Source: Pectobacterium araliae
GTDB taxonomy: Bacteria > Pseudomonadota > Gammaproteobacteria > Enterobacterales > Enterobacteriaceae
Assembly (NCBI RefSeq): GCF_037076465.1
Contig: NZ_AP028908.1
Span: 4,599,679 to 4,663,678, forward strand
Length of the DNA: 64,000 nucleotides
Direction: 5' to 3'
This document shows, one piece after another, positions 14,051-23,146 of this stretch. Positions within the stretch are counted from its first letter, which is position 1. Every line of letters begins with the position of its first letter. The notes under the pieces were generated by a model. It was not told the DNA's origin, did no database searches, and worked only from the letters and a program-made list of their open reading frames with translations. A program made the translations under genes and the position numbers.

Positions 14051-15883
14051 ATGTGTGGAATTGTAGGCGCAGTTGCGCAACGTGATGTTGCAGAAATTTT
14101 ACTGGAAGGTTTACGCCGTCTTGAGTACCGTGGCTATGACTCTGCGGGTCTGGCGGTTGTTGACAGCGAAGGGCATGTCGCTCGCTTGCGCCGTTTGGGT
14201 AAGGTGCAGGTGCTGTCTCAGGCCGCTGATGAGCATGAGCTACACGGTGGTACGGGTATCGCCCATACCCGCTGGGCAACGCACGGTGAACCTTCTGAAG
14301 AGAATGCGCACCCGCATGTTTCTGAACATATCACTATCGTCCATAACGGGATTATTGAAAACCACGAACCGCTGCGCGAACTGATGATCGGTCGCGGTTA
14401 TCGTTTTGTTTCTGAGACTGATACTGAAGTCGTTGCCCATCTGGTGCATTTCGAACAGAAAGAGAATGGCGGAACGCTGGTTGACGTCGTTAAGCGTGTG
14501 ATCCCACAACTGCGCGGTGCTTATGGCATGGTGGTGTTGGATAACCGCGATCCAAGCGTATTAGTCGCCGCGCGCTCTGGTAGCCCGCTGGTGATTGGCC
14601 GTGGTGTGGGTGAGAACTTTATTGCTTCCGATCAGCTGGCATTGTTACCTGTGACTCGCCGCTTCATGTTCCTGGAAGAAGGCGACGTGGCGGAGATCAC
14701 TCGTCGTGACGTGCGCGTGTTTGATAAATCAGGCCAGCTTGCTACACGCGAAGAAATTGAATCAAAAGTGAATTACGATGCCGGTGACAAAGGCGCGTAT
14801 CGTCACTACATGCAAAAAGAGATCTACGAACAGCCGATGGCAATCAAGAACACCCTTGAAGGGCGTTTCAGCCACGGTGAGATCAATCTTTCTGAATTAG
14901 GCCCGAAAGCGGATGAACTGCTGGCGAAAGTTGAGCACGTTCAGATTATCGCCTGTGGTACGTCCTACAACTCCGGTATGGTTTCCCGCTACTGGTTTGA
15001 AGCGCTGGCGGGGATTCCGTGCGACGTAGAAATCGCTTCCGAATTCCGCTATCGCAAACCTGCCGTGCGTAAGAACAGCCTGATGATTACGCTGTCTCAG
15101 TCTGGTGAAACGGCGGATACGCTGGCGGCATTGCGTTTGTCCAAAGAGCTGGGCTATCTGGGGTCGCTGGCTATCTGTAACGTTGCCGGTTCCTCGCTGG
15201 TGCGTGAGTCCGATCTGGCGCTGATGACCAAAGCAGGCGTAGAGATTGGCGTGGCCTCGACCAAAGCGTTCACCACCCAGCTTACCGTTCTGCTGATGCT
15301 GGTGGCGCGTGTTGGCCGTTTGCGCGGTATGGATGCACAGATTGAGCATGACATTGTTCATGGTTTGCAGGCACTGCCAGCACGTATTGAGCAGATGCTG
15401 TCTCAGGACAAACTCATCGAATCTCTGGCGGAAGGTTTCTCTGACAAGCATCATGCGCTGTTCCTCGGCCGTGGCGATCAGTACCCGATCGCGATGGAAG
15501 GCGCGCTGAAGCTGAAAGAGATCTCTTACATTCACGCTGAAGCCTATGCGGCGGGTGAGCTGAAACACGGCCCGCTGGCGCTGATTGATGCCGATATGCC
15601 GGTTGTCGTCGTCGCACCGAACAACGAACTGTTGGAAAAATTGAAATCCAACATCGAAGAAGTTCGGGCGCGCGGCGGCGAGCTGTATGTCTTCGCTGAC
15701 GAAGACGCGGGTTTCACCAGCAGCGAAAATATGAAAATTATTCCGCTGCCGCATATCGAAGAAGTGATTGCGCCAATCTTCTACACGGTGCCGTTGCAAC
15801 TGCTGTCTTATCACGTCGCGCTGATTAAAGGCACGGACGTCGACCAGCCACGCAACCTGGCGAAATCCGTTACCGTAGAATAA
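14051..15883 (+). CDS. glmS: Glutamine-fructose-6-phosphate aminotransferase GlmS
   Basis: First committed step of amino-sugar synthesis: fructose-6-P plus glutamine gives glucosamine-6-P. It has 610 residues. The N-terminal glutaminase domain starts MCGIVGAV with the nucleophile Cys2, and [13 protein letters not shown] residues follow near 90. Two SIS domains bind the sugar ([22 protein letters not shown]-type loop), and the C-terminus [13 protein letters not shown] is typical. The start is the ATG of MCGIVG, since the processed Met must precede Cys. Confidence 0.98.
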   Translation: MCGIVGAVAQRDVAEILLEGLRRLEYRGYDSAGLAVVDSEGHVARLRRLGKVQVLSQAADEHELHGGTGIAHTRWATHGEPSEENAHPHVSEHITIVHNGIIENHEPLRELMIGRGYRFVSETDTEVVAHLVHFEQKENGGTLVDVVKRVIPQLRGAYGMVVLDNRDPSVLVAARSGSPLVIGRGVGENFIASDQLALLPVTRRFMFLEEGDVAEITRRDVRVFDKSGQLATREEIESKVNYDAGDKGAYRHYMQKEIYEQPMAIKNTLEGRFSHGEINLSELGPKADELLAKVEHVQIIACGTSYNSGMVSRYWFEALAGIPCDVEIASEFRYRKPAVRKNSLMITLSQSGETADTLAALRLSKELGYLGSLAICNVAGSSLVRESDLALMTKAGVEIGVASTKAFTTQLTVLLMLVARVGRLRGMDAQIEHDIVHGLQALPARIEQMLSQDKLIESLAEGFSDKHHALFLGRGDQYPIAMEGALKLKEISYIHAEAYAAGELKHGPLALIDADMPVVVVAPNNELLEKLKSNIEEVRARGGELYVFADEDAGFTSSENMKIIPLPHIEEVIAPIFYTVPLQLLSYHVALIKGTDVDQPRNLAKSVTVE

Positions 15884-15912
15884 TTTTCCGGTATTTTATT
15901 GGTTATTACTGT

Positions 15913-15940
15913 CCGCCTTATGCTGATAAGCATAAGGCGG
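15913..15940. terminator. Hairpin between convergent glmS and DMT transporter
   Basis: An 11-bp perfect stem (CCGCCTTATGC / GCATAAGGCGG) with a TGATAA loop lies between two convergent genes. There is no T-run on either side, so it may act in both directions only weakly or as an mRNA 3'-end stabiliser. Confidence 0.5.
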
Positions 15941-15988
15941 ATAACGAGAATGTTTCCACCTGTTGTGATTGGTATGTTGGCACGGCTG

Positions 15989-16906
15989 TTAGGATGAACG
16001 CACGATGTGTCCTTTACGTTGGCGTCGATCGCACCAGATAGTGAAAATTCCGGCCAGTGCCACGACGGACGCTCCCATCAGAGTGGCATATCCTGGTAGA
16101 TTATCGAGGAATAAATAACCGATCACCATCGACCACACCAACGTGGTGTAATCGAACGGTGCCAGTAGTGACGCATCTGCATAGCGCAGGCTGAGGGTCA
16201 CTAAAATTTGTGCTATCCCACCAAATAGGCCGCAGCCTATGAGTAACAGCCACTGCCAGCCATGTGGCATTTTCCAGCCAAATACCAGCGTACACAGCCC
16301 AATCAGGGTCGTCATCAGGGAAAAATAAAAGACGATGGCTCCAGGTGATTCTGCACCATTCAAAAAACGAATTTGTATACTCGACGTGGCTGCGCAGGCA
16401 GCGGCCAGTAGAGCAAATATGGCGCCGAGAGCTGTACCATTCAGCGCAAAGCCCGATGAAAACAACGCGCTGCTAACGGTTAAATTAGCTGAAAGCATAA
16501 TCAGAATGCCGCTGAAGCCAACCATCACTGCCAGCCAACGGGAAAAGCGAACATTTTCTTTTAATAAAAGGGCTGCCATTAATACGGTAAATAGCGGTGC
16601 GGCATAACTAATGGCTGTCGCATCTGCCAGCGAAATATAGACCAGTGCCAGATAATTAAAATACATGCCACCAGTGCCGGAAACCCCCCGAATTAGGTGA
16701 CCGAAAATATTTTTAGTTTTTATCTGTTGCCGGATGTTGCCCTGAATTGTCAGCCATAGCAGGAGCGGGAATAGCGCGATAAAAGAACGGAAAAAAATGA
16801 CTTCACCGGTAGGGATCGCACCGTTCAATCCTTTCACACAAGCCAGCATAAGTGTGGCGCAAAGTGCTGAGAGGATTTTCAGCAACACCCCGAGTCTGGC
16901 ATTCAT
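15989..16906 (-). CDS. EamA/DMT-family transporter
   Basis: Ten-helix inner-membrane carrier of the drug/metabolite transporter superfamily with two EamA halves. It has 305 residues. The first half runs from MNARLGVLLKILSALCATLMLACVK through FFRSFIALFPLL and GMYFNYLALVYISLADATAISYAAPLF. The second half starts at about 165 (GAIFALLAAACAATSSIQIRFL) with the matching ADASLLAPFDYTTLVWSMVIGYLF. Family members move metabolites such as amino acids or SAM; the substrate cannot be told. It is divergent from the binding-protein gene of the pxp island, so it may be part of it or only a neighbour. Confidence 0.85.
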   Translation of the reverse strand: MNARLGVLLKILSALCATLMLACVKGLNGAIPTGEVIFFRSFIALFPLLLWLTIQGNIRQQIKTKNIFGHLIRGVSGTGGMYFNYLALVYISLADATAISYAAPLFTVLMAALLLKENVRFSRWLAVMVGFSGILIMLSANLTVSSALFSSGFALNGTALGAIFALLAAACAATSSIQIRFLNGAESPGAIVFYFSLMTTLIGLCTLVFGWKMPHGWQWLLLIGCGLFGGIAQILVTLSLRYADASLLAPFDYTTLVWSMVIGYLFLDNLPGYATLMGASVVALAGIFTIWCDRRQRKGHIVRSS

Positions 16907-17090
16907 GGTATTACCTTATTAGTTACGCACGTAGACCGCGTAACCTTATTACGCCCCTCACGCGCCCGATAAGATAATTTTGCTCTGCCAGAATAACGTT
17001 TACTTATTATTCCCCATTCGGTGTCATATAAATTACATATCCCGTAACAGGGTTTCTGTCTTACCTCCTTCAAGGCAATGTCGATATAGT

Positions 17091-17112
17091 CGCTATTAGT
17101 CCATAAATAGCG
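17091..17112. promoter_or_regulatory. Inverted repeat upstream of the pxp island
   Basis: Arms CGCTATT and AATAGCG are separated by 8 bp, 56 bp before the binding-protein ATG and in the divergent gap with the DMT transporter. This is a possible regulator site; the protein is unknown. Confidence 0.35.
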
Positions 17113-17167
17113 CTGAGCTGGCAGTCAACGGCGTGTATTCAACGAACTCACACTTTGGAGAAACATC

Positions 17168-18007
17168 ATGACTTTGAAATATAGCGCCTGTTCGGTGTTA
17201 GCCTTGCCACTGGTTCTGGCTTTTTCGCCGGCGAAGGCGGATTTGCTCTCCGATATTACCGCTCGCGGTGATCTGCGATGCGCGGTCTATTCCGATGTAC
17301 CGCCGTTCTCCTCTCCCGATCCGAAAACGCGCCAATTGGCAGGTATGGACGTGGATTTGTGTCATGCACTGGCAAAAGAGATAGGGTTGAAGGTTACGCT
17401 GGTTCCGACCTCCGTGGAGGCTCGCATCGCCGTCATCGCAACAGGACGTGCAGACGTGCTGATTGCCAATCTTGCCTACACCAAAACCCGTGGTAATCAG
17501 ATTCAGTTTAGCGACCCGTACTATGTTGCTAAAGAGATGCTGCTGGTAAAAAAAGCCAATGCGGATAAGGCTATTGAGGATTTCAAAGGTCAACGCATCA
17601 GCGCAACCAAAGGCACCACGTCTGAGCAATCTATTCACCTGAAAGGCGGTAAAGCCGTGACCTTCCAGGATGCTGCCTCTGCCTTCCTGGCATTGCAGCA
17701 AAATAAAGCCGTAGGTTTTGTAACCAATACCATGACGGGGATCAAAATGATTTCGCAGGCAAAAAAAGATGGCATTGAGTTGGCGATGATAAAAGAGCCT
17801 ATGGCGCTGGAGCCGATTGGCGTGGGTATGAAACGCGATGAACCCGCGCTGCTGGCGAAGGTCAACAGCAGCCTGAAAACCATGGATGATAACGGCACTA
17901 TTGATGGTATCTGGGATACCTGGATTGGCCCGAATACCGAGTACAAGATGGTACGTGAAGAACGTGTTCAGCCGCTGGCTAACCTGAAATTTGAACCGCT
18001 GGAATAA
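17168..18007 (+). CDS. Amino-acid-type ABC transporter substrate-binding protein
   Basis: Periplasmic solute-binding protein of family 3. It has 279 residues with a signal peptide ending near AKA-D (LALPLVLAFSPAKA). The first lobe starts RGDLRCAVYSDVPPFSSPDP and AGMDVDLCHALAKEIGLKV; DVLIANLAYTKTRGNQIQFSDPYY is the typical ligand-pocket and hinge region. GGAG lies before the ATG. It is followed at 3 bp by pxpB. Its likely partners, two permeases and an ATPase, lie 6-9 kb downstream at the other end of the same island. The ligand may be 5-oxoproline or a related amino acid, by context only. Confidence 0.85.
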   Translation: MTLKYSACSVLALPLVLAFSPAKADLLSDITARGDLRCAVYSDVPPFSSPDPKTRQLAGMDVDLCHALAKEIGLKVTLVPTSVEARIAVIATGRADVLIANLAYTKTRGNQIQFSDPYYVAKEMLLVKKANADKAIEDFKGQRISATKGTTSEQSIHLKGGKAVTFQDAASAFLALQQNKAVGFVTNTMTGIKMISQAKKDGIELAMIKEPMALEPIGVGMKRDEPALLAKVNSSLKTMDDNGTIDGIWDTWIGPNTEYKMVREERVQPLANLKFEPLE

Positions 18008-18010
18008 GTT

Positions 18011-18712
18011 ATGGAGCTGTTAGCACGTGACCGCACTATGCTGAATAAAACCGAGAATGTCGATACGGTGAGGCTATCCACGATGGGTAGCCGTGCCTGG
18101 CTAGTGGAAGCGCCCGGTGAATTCAGCTTGGCTGCTCAGCGCCGTATCTGGTCGCTGGCACAGAAGCTTGCAGGGCGTGATGAGGTGGAATCGTTAATTC
18201 CTGGTGTGACTAATTTGCTGATTTTGTTGCGTGCTACACCAGACGATCCTGACGATTTCCCACGACGGCTGCTGTGTTATTGGCAGCAGGCCAGCGAGGT
18301 TCACCCCAAAGGCAAGCGTATTGACATTCCAGTGACGTACGGCGGCGAACTGGCAAGCGATCTGGATGCTGTCTGTCGCCATACTGGCTTCTCCGCGAAA
18401 GAGGTTATTCGCCGTCACTATCAGGGCAGCTATACGGTCGTTGCTCTCGGCAGTGCGCCCGGTTTTGGGTATTTGCACGGTCTTGATCCGTTACTTGCTA
18501 CGCCGCGTAAAAAAGTGCCGTCGTTTAACATGCTTAAAGGCACGGTCACCATCGGCGGGCCACAAACGGGAGTGTCGGTGCTGACGGGGCCGAACGGCTG
18601 GAATGCCATTGGTTTTGCCGATCTGGTGATGTTTGATCCGCTGGCGGATAACCCCGCGCTAATGGCGCCAGGCGATACCATCCGCTTTATACCGCAGAGG
18701 ATTGAGCTGTGA
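18011..18712 (+). CDS. pxpB: 5-oxoprolinase subunit PxpB (KipI-like)
   Basis: One of three subunits of the prokaryotic ATP-dependent 5-oxoprolinase, which converts 5-oxo-L-proline to glutamate. It has 233 residues (E. coli YbgJ 218; this one has a longer N-terminus). Family marks are RIWSLAQ, VTNLLILL, IDIPVTYGGELASDL, and the strongly conserved GSAPGFGYLHGLDP and VTIGGPQTGVSV. Its stop overlaps the pxpC start by 4 bp (GTGA). The start could also be the ATG at 18041, which would give a more usual length. Confidence 0.9.
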   Translation: MELLARDRTMLNKTENVDTVRLSTMGSRAWLVEAPGEFSLAAQRRIWSLAQKLAGRDEVESLIPGVTNLLILLRATPDDPDDFPRRLLCYWQQASEVHPKGKRIDIPVTYGGELASDLDAVCRHTGFSAKEVIRRHYQGSYTVVALGSAPGFGYLHGLDPLLATPRKKVPSFNMLKGTVTIGGPQTGVSVLTGPNGWNAIGFADLVMFDPLADNPALMAPGDTIRFIPQRIEL

Positions 18713-19701
18713 TTGAAATTGAGCGAACGGGAGCACTGAATACCGTACAGGATTTGGGGCGTAAGCATTTTCGGCATCTTGGCGTATCGGTAAGCGGTGT
18801 AATGGATACGCTGGCATTACGGGCGGGGAATACGCTTCTCGGCAACGACGATAACGCTGCCGCTATTGAAGTGCAGGTATTCCCCTTGCGCGTACGCTTT
18901 CGTCAGGCGATGTCGATTGCACTCACGGGGGCTGATTGCCGTGCCTTGCTTGATGGTGTGGAGCTACCGCCATGGTGGGGGTGCCGCGTGGAAAAAGATC
19001 AGGTGTTGGAGATGCGTTTTCCACGCTCCGGTGCCAGGGGGTATTTATGTGTCGCGGGGGGCATTGATGTGCCGTTAGTGATGGGATCACGTAGTACGGC
19101 GCTGCGCGGCGGGTTTGGTGGGTTATACGGCCGACCGATAGAGAAAGGGGATGTATTGCCCGTTGGGGTATCCACCGCTCCGCCGCTGCCCGCTTGCGGT
19201 GTGGGAATTGAACCGCCGGATGTTGCCCTGCGTGATGTTTTCCCCATCCTCGACAATGACACCCTGTCAATCCGCGCTATCCCTTCAGGTGAGTATCACC
19301 TGTTTGCACATGATTCAGAGCGTTTCTGGCAGCAACCATGGCAAGTGTCGCTACAGAGTAACCGAACGGGTTATCGGTTGTCGGGTGAACCTATCCAACC
19401 TTCCCACGTTATTGAGATGCGTTCTTACGGGCTGATCCCCGGTATTGTTCAAGTCCCTCCAGCGGGGGAGCCAATCATTCAGTTGAGCGATGCCAATACG
19501 GCAGGCGGCTACCCCAAAATGGCCTGTGTGATTGAAGAAGATCTCTGGCGTCTTGGTCAGCTACAGGCAGGGAAGTCGATTCAGTTCATTCAAAGCGACG
19601 CAAAAGAGTCCGTTGTGGTACGACGTGCCACTGAGCGCTGGCTGGCACGCCTGAAAGCGTTAGCGTTGCCGCTGGCATCCATGACTGAGCAGAGGACATA
19701 A
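18709..19701 (+). CDS. pxpC: 5-oxoprolinase subunit PxpC (KipA-like)
   Basis: Second 5-oxoprolinase subunit, biotin-dependent carboxylase-like domain family. It has 330 residues from a GTG that overlaps the pxpB stop. Family marks are GALNTVQDLGRKHFRHLGVSVSGVMD, AIEVQ, GARGYLCVAGGIDVPLVMGSRST, and QLSDANTAGGYPKMACV near residue 265. The same fold occurs in urea amidolyase and KipA. It overlaps pxpA by 1 bp (TAATG), so the three genes are translationally coupled. Confidence 0.92.
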   Translation: MIEIERTGALNTVQDLGRKHFRHLGVSVSGVMDTLALRAGNTLLGNDDNAAAIEVQVFPLRVRFRQAMSIALTGADCRALLDGVELPPWWGCRVEKDQVLEMRFPRSGARGYLCVAGGIDVPLVMGSRSTALRGGFGGLYGRPIEKGDVLPVGVSTAPPLPACGVGIEPPDVALRDVFPILDNDTLSIRAIPSGEYHLFAHDSERFWQQPWQVSLQSNRTGYRLSGEPIQPSHVIEMRSYGLIPGIVQVPPAGEPIIQLSDANTAGGYPKMACVIEEDLWRLGQLQAGKSIQFIQSDAKESVVVRRATERWLARLKALALPLASMTEQRT

Positions 19702-20474
19702 TGAAAATTGATGTGAATTCCGACATGGGCGAAGGTTTTGGTGTCTGGCGTGTCTGCGATGATGACGCCATGATGCGGATTGTTTCGTCCGCCAATATTG
19801 CCTGTGGCTTTCATGCGGGCGATCCGGCGATCATGACGCGAATGGTGCGGCTGGCAAAAGTACACGGTGTGGGTATTGGCGCGCATCCTGGGCTGCCTGA
19901 TAAATTGGGATTTGGGCGCAAAGAGATGGCCTTTAGCGCCGACGAACTGTGCCAGCAGGTGGTGTACCAAATTGGTGCGCTATGTGCGTTGGCCAAAAAT
20001 GAAGATATGCGCGTTTCCCACGTCAGTTTTCATGCGGCGTTGGGCAATATGATCAACCGTGATGACATATTAGCGCTTCAGGTAATGCAGGCCATACATC
20101 GTCTTGATCCTGAACTGATTATTTTCTCTCAGCCGGATACCATTATTGAGCGCGCCGCTCGTGAGGCAGGCTTGAGAAGCCTCACGCTATTTTTAGCGGA
20201 TCGTGCCTATGATGCACAGGGGCATTTGGTGCCGCGTGGCACCGCCGGGGCGTTGATTAGCGAAGAAAAACAGGTACGCGAGCGTGTACGCCAGTTTTTG
20301 GAACAAGGCACGGTCAAGACGATTGAAGGGGAGTGGATTTCTGTTCGCGCCAGGTCTATTTTGGTCCACAGCGACACACCAGGTTCGGTTGAACTGGCTG
20401 CCATTGTGCGTAGTGAAATCGAAGCCTGTAGCGGCACTGTCGCGCCCGCAGCGGATGTTGTCGCACTATCATAA
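19701..20474 (+). CDS. pxpA: 5-oxoprolinase subunit PxpA (LamB/YcsF family)
   Basis: Third 5-oxoprolinase subunit. It has 257 residues (E. coli YbgL 244). It starts MKIDVNSDMGEGFGVW, and has ANIACGFHAGDPAIM and GIGAHPGLPDKLGFGRKEM, the metal/active-site signature of the family. Near 165 is ADRAYDAQGHLVPRG. GAGGACAT precedes the ATG. It ends the forward run and faces a convergent aminotransferase across a hairpin. Confidence 0.93.
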   Translation: MKIDVNSDMGEGFGVWRVCDDDAMMRIVSSANIACGFHAGDPAIMTRMVRLAKVHGVGIGAHPGLPDKLGFGRKEMAFSADELCQQVVYQIGALCALAKNEDMRVSHVSFHAALGNMINRDDILALQVMQAIHRLDPELIIFSQPDTIIERAAREAGLRSLTLFLADRAYDAQGHLVPRGTAGALISEEKQVRERVRQFLEQGTVKTIEGEWISVRARSILVHSDTPGSVELAAIVRSEIEACSGTVAPAADVVALS

Positions 20475-20509
20475 ACTCTCCCTGCTAATCCGCGATGCAC
20501 CTGGGGTTC

Positions 20510-20537
20510 CCCTCTTCACCCCTAGGAGTGAAGAGGG
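20510..20537. terminator. Hairpin between convergent pxpA and aminotransferase
   Basis: A 10-bp perfect stem (CCCTCTTCAC / GTGAAGAGGG) has an 8-nt loop containing CCTAGG. There is no T-run. It probably ends transcripts from both sides. Confidence 0.5.
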
Positions 20538-20542
20538 CTCGA

Positions 20543-21745
20543 TTAATGGCAACCGTTGCAGAATGCTCTCAGGCGTGCGCATCCGGTCTCAAGGCGTTCC
20601 ATGCTCGTAGCGTAAGAAAGACGAATATACGGGCTAATACCATAGGCGGCTCCTTGTACCGTTACTACGTATTGCTCTTCAATCAGCGCCATGACAAAGT
20701 CAGCATCGCTTTCAATGCGCCGTCCGCCTGCACTGGTCTTGCCAATGAAATTGGCGATATTCACAAACAGATAAAAAGCCCCCTGCGGTTTGTGGCAGTG
20801 CAGGCCGTCAATGGCTGCCAGTTTTTCCAGTACGAAATCCCGACGCTGGCGATAAATCATGGCGCGCTCTTTAAGCAGATCCTGTGGGCCATCTAATACC
20901 GCAATCGCTGCTGCCTGCGCCAGCGTCGATATGCCGCCCGCATTTTGCGTGTTCACATTGCTCATTGCTTTGATTAACGCAACGGGACCCCCACAAAAAC
21001 CCAGTCGCCAGCCCGTCATTGAGTATGCTTTTGACACACCGTTGACCGTGAGTACGCGATCAAACAGACGTGGTTCGACCTGCGCCATAGTCAAAAATTT
21101 GCAGTCGTCATAAATCAGGTGCTCGTATATATCATCGGTCATGATCCAGACATGCGGATTATCCAACATGACATCGGCGATAGCCTGTAACTCATCCCGG
21201 CTTGCCACGGCTCCGGTGGGGTTGCTCGGATAATTCAGCAATAGCCATTTGGTGTTCGGCGTGATCGCATGAGCAATATCTTGCGGCAAGGGTTTAAAAT
21301 TATGCTCTTCACGGCAAGTGACGGGCACAGGTGTACCGCCAGCAAATTTTACGATGTCGGCGTAGCTTATCCAGGAAGGCGTGGGAATGATGACTTCGTC
21401 ACCCGGATTAATTGTTGCCATCATGGCATTGAAAATAATCTGCCGGGCACCGCCGGAGGTAATGATTTGGCTGATGTCGTAGTTGAGATGGTTATCGCGC
21501 TTGAATTTGCGCTGAATAGCCGCCCGTAGCGCGGGCGTGCCGTCGGTCGGTGGATAGCGCGTATCGCCCGCGAGGGCGGCAGCATAAGCCGCTTCAATCG
21601 CGTGCACCGGAGTAGGGAAGTCCGGCTCACCGGTTGAAAGCCCAACCACATCAATGCCCTGAGCGGCAAGGTCACGTGCTTTTTGCGTCATCGCGACGGA
21701 TGCGGAAATAGCGATGTTATTAAGTCGATCGGCAATATCTGGCAT
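20543..21745 (-). CDS. Class I/II PLP-dependent aminotransferase (AspB-type)
   Basis: Fold-type I aminotransferase resembling bacterial aspartate aminotransferase subgroup I-gamma. The start at 21745 gives 400 residues beginning MPDIADRLNNIAISASVAMT, the standard beginning; an ATG at 21766 is possible, and the frame is open far beyond without homology. LSTGEPDFPTP is near 36, NYPSNPTGA near 171, and the PLP lysine is K239 in NGVSKAYSMTGWRLGF. It is encoded against the pxp genes and divergent from the Nac-like regulator. A role in moving the glutamate amino group made by 5-oxoprolinase is plausible but inferred. Confidence 0.88.
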   Translation of the reverse strand: MPDIADRLNNIAISASVAMTQKARDLAAQGIDVVGLSTGEPDFPTPVHAIEAAYAAALAGDTRYPPTDGTPALRAAIQRKFKRDNHLNYDISQIITSGGARQIIFNAMMATINPGDEVIIPTPSWISYADIVKFAGGTPVPVTCREEHNFKPLPQDIAHAITPNTKWLLLNYPSNPTGAVASRDELQAIADVMLDNPHVWIMTDDIYEHLIYDDCKFLTMAQVEPRLFDRVLTVNGVSKAYSMTGWRLGFCGGPVALIKAMSNVNTQNAGGISTLAQAAAIAVLDGPQDLLKERAMIYRQRRDFVLEKLAAIDGLHCHKPQGAFYLFVNIANFIGKTSAGGRRIESDADFVMALIEEQYVVTVQGAAYGISPYIRLSYATSMERLETGCARLRAFCNGCH

Positions 21746-22095
21746 ATCACAGGTGTTCCAGGTCATGAGTCTGCGGGAGACTACGCAAGGGCGCAGTAGG
21801 TGAGTGTCATCAATAAGCAAGGTGACGTGTATCGAGGATAGGGAACCGACGGTGTGAGCGGTTAATACTGCTTTGTTGTGGGGACATAACCGAATGCGAT
21901 AGTTAACTGGATGGTTTCTCCTCTCGTGATGCAACGGTTCGTGGATCTGCTCTGTAACGGTGCGTTCCACCAGAAGCTGGATGTCGTGCATTTTCAGCCT
22001 TCGCCTTTGCTGGCGCTGTCGTCGTTGAAGCGCGTCATAACTGGCACATGCATTGCTAGTTATGGTCGGGGTGACATTAAGGGGGGATACCATCA
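21746..22095. other. Divergent aminotransferase / Nac-like regulator intergenic region
   Basis: A 350-bp regulatory gap. Its right end carries a sigma-54 promoter for the regulator, annotated separately. I looked for NtrC-type GCAC-N-GTGC pairs upstream and found none I would defend. Short open frames here show no homology. Confidence 0.6.
22042..22057 (+). promoter_or_regulatory. Sigma-54 promoter of the Nac-like regulator
   Basis: TGGCACATGCATTGCT fits the sigma-54 consensus TGGCAC-N5-TTGCW exactly, with GG and GC ten bases apart. It would start transcription about 28 nt before the ATG at 22096, leaving room for an AAGGGGGG SD. nac of Klebsiella is also sigma-54 dependent. Confidence 0.85.
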
Positions 22096-23019
22096 ATGAA
22101 TCTGCGCCGCTTGAAATATTTTATTAAAATCGTCGATGTGGGTAGCCTGACGCAGGCTGCGGATATTCTGCATATCGCCCAGCCTGCGTTGAGCCAGCAA
22201 CTCGCTACGCTGGAAGGTGAAGTGAATCAGCAACTGTTGATCCGCACCAAGCGGGGTGTTACGCCGACCAATGCAGGTAAGATCCTTTATAGTCACGCAC
22301 AGGCGATTTTACGCCAGTGCGCGCAGGCACAGAGTGCTATTGACCGGGCCGGTGGGGAATTGAGCGGCAATGTATCGGTAGGTCTCGCGCCAGGAACGGC
22401 GGCTCAGCAGCTTGCGCTTCCTTTAATGGCTGAAGTACAGCGCCAATATCCCGGCATCGTGCTCTATTTCAATGAAAATTTCGGCACCACGCTGAGTGAG
22501 TTGATCATGAATGGTCGCATGGATATGGCGGTGATTTATGACAACCGAAATATCCACGGGCTGCGTTTTATTCCTTTGATGAAAGAACCTCTGTGTTTTG
22601 TTTGTCCGCATAGCCTGGTAAAGCCGAAAAAAGAGATTACGCTGGCGGATGTCGCACAACACGATCTGTTCTTACCACGCATTTACAACATCATGCGCAA
22701 AATCGTGGATGAGGCATTCATAAAAGAAGGGCTGACCTATCAAGTTAAATGTGAAATTGAATCACAAACCACACTCAATGCCGCTCTGGCAGCGGGTATA
22801 GGCTGTACGATCATGCCGGATTCGGCGGCGCGCAGCATGTTGAACGCCTCCAACGCGTGGATGGCGAAAATCGTCGAGCCAGATATCTATGCTTCACTCT
22901 CATTCTGTATGTCCGATCATCTGTCGCTCTCAGAACCTGCGGAAGCCGTGAAAAATATTCTTCTGTCGCTAATGGCGGATAGAACACCAGACAACCGACC
23001 ACTGGCCTTGGTGAGTTAA
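22096..23019 (+). CDS. LysR-family regulator, Nac-like (nitrogen assimilation control)
   Basis: DNA-binding regulator of 307 residues. The N-terminal helix-turn-helix half (LRRLKYFIKIVDVGSLTQAA, HIAQPALSQQLATLEGEVNQ, LLIRTKRGVTPTNAGKILY) is very close to Klebsiella/E. coli Nac. The C-terminal effector domain (from about 90) is more diverged but keeps Nac-like points such as IMPDSAARSML and the terminal LVS. Nac couples sigma-54/NtrC nitrogen-limitation signals to sigma-70 genes, and the sigma-54 promoter upstream fits. Its targets here are probably the flanking island genes. Whether it is the true Nac orthologue or a cluster-specific paralogue needs a genome-wide check. Confidence 0.85.
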   Translation: MNLRRLKYFIKIVDVGSLTQAADILHIAQPALSQQLATLEGEVNQQLLIRTKRGVTPTNAGKILYSHAQAILRQCAQAQSAIDRAGGELSGNVSVGLAPGTAAQQLALPLMAEVQRQYPGIVLYFNENFGTTLSELIMNGRMDMAVIYDNRNIHGLRFIPLMKEPLCFVCPHSLVKPKKEITLADVAQHDLFLPRIYNIMRKIVDEAFIKEGLTYQVKCEIESQTTLNAALAAGIGCTIMPDSAARSMLNASNAWMAKIVEPDIYASLSFCMSDHLSLSEPAEAVKNILLSLMADRTPDNRPLALVS

Positions 23020-23146
23020 TAAGCTGCGCTTATCCCCGTAAAGTGAAACCCTCTTACTGGCCTGTACAGGAGTCAGGCTAGAGTGTTGTCAGGACATCTT
23101 GCCTATGTGCAGATGCATGATGACTTATGCCAGAGATTGGCCAGAG

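Noticed and set aside
14897..15814. 305-residue open frame opposite glmS
   Set aside because: It is antisense to a conserved gene with low-complexity Gln/Arg-rich translation. Codon-bias shadow.
17115..17135. Sigma-54 promoter before the binding-protein gene (TGGCAGTCAACGGCGT)
   Set aside because: The -12 element is GGCG rather than TTGC, and GG to GC is nine bases instead of ten.
21950..21975. Sigma-54 promoter on the minus strand for the aminotransferase
   Set aside because: TTGCA is present but the -24 GG is missing in the right place.
21746..22096. Extension of the aminotransferase by about 117 residues at the N-terminus
   Set aside because: The open frame continues but the added sequence has no family likeness, and the true N-terminus is recognisable at 21745 or 21766.
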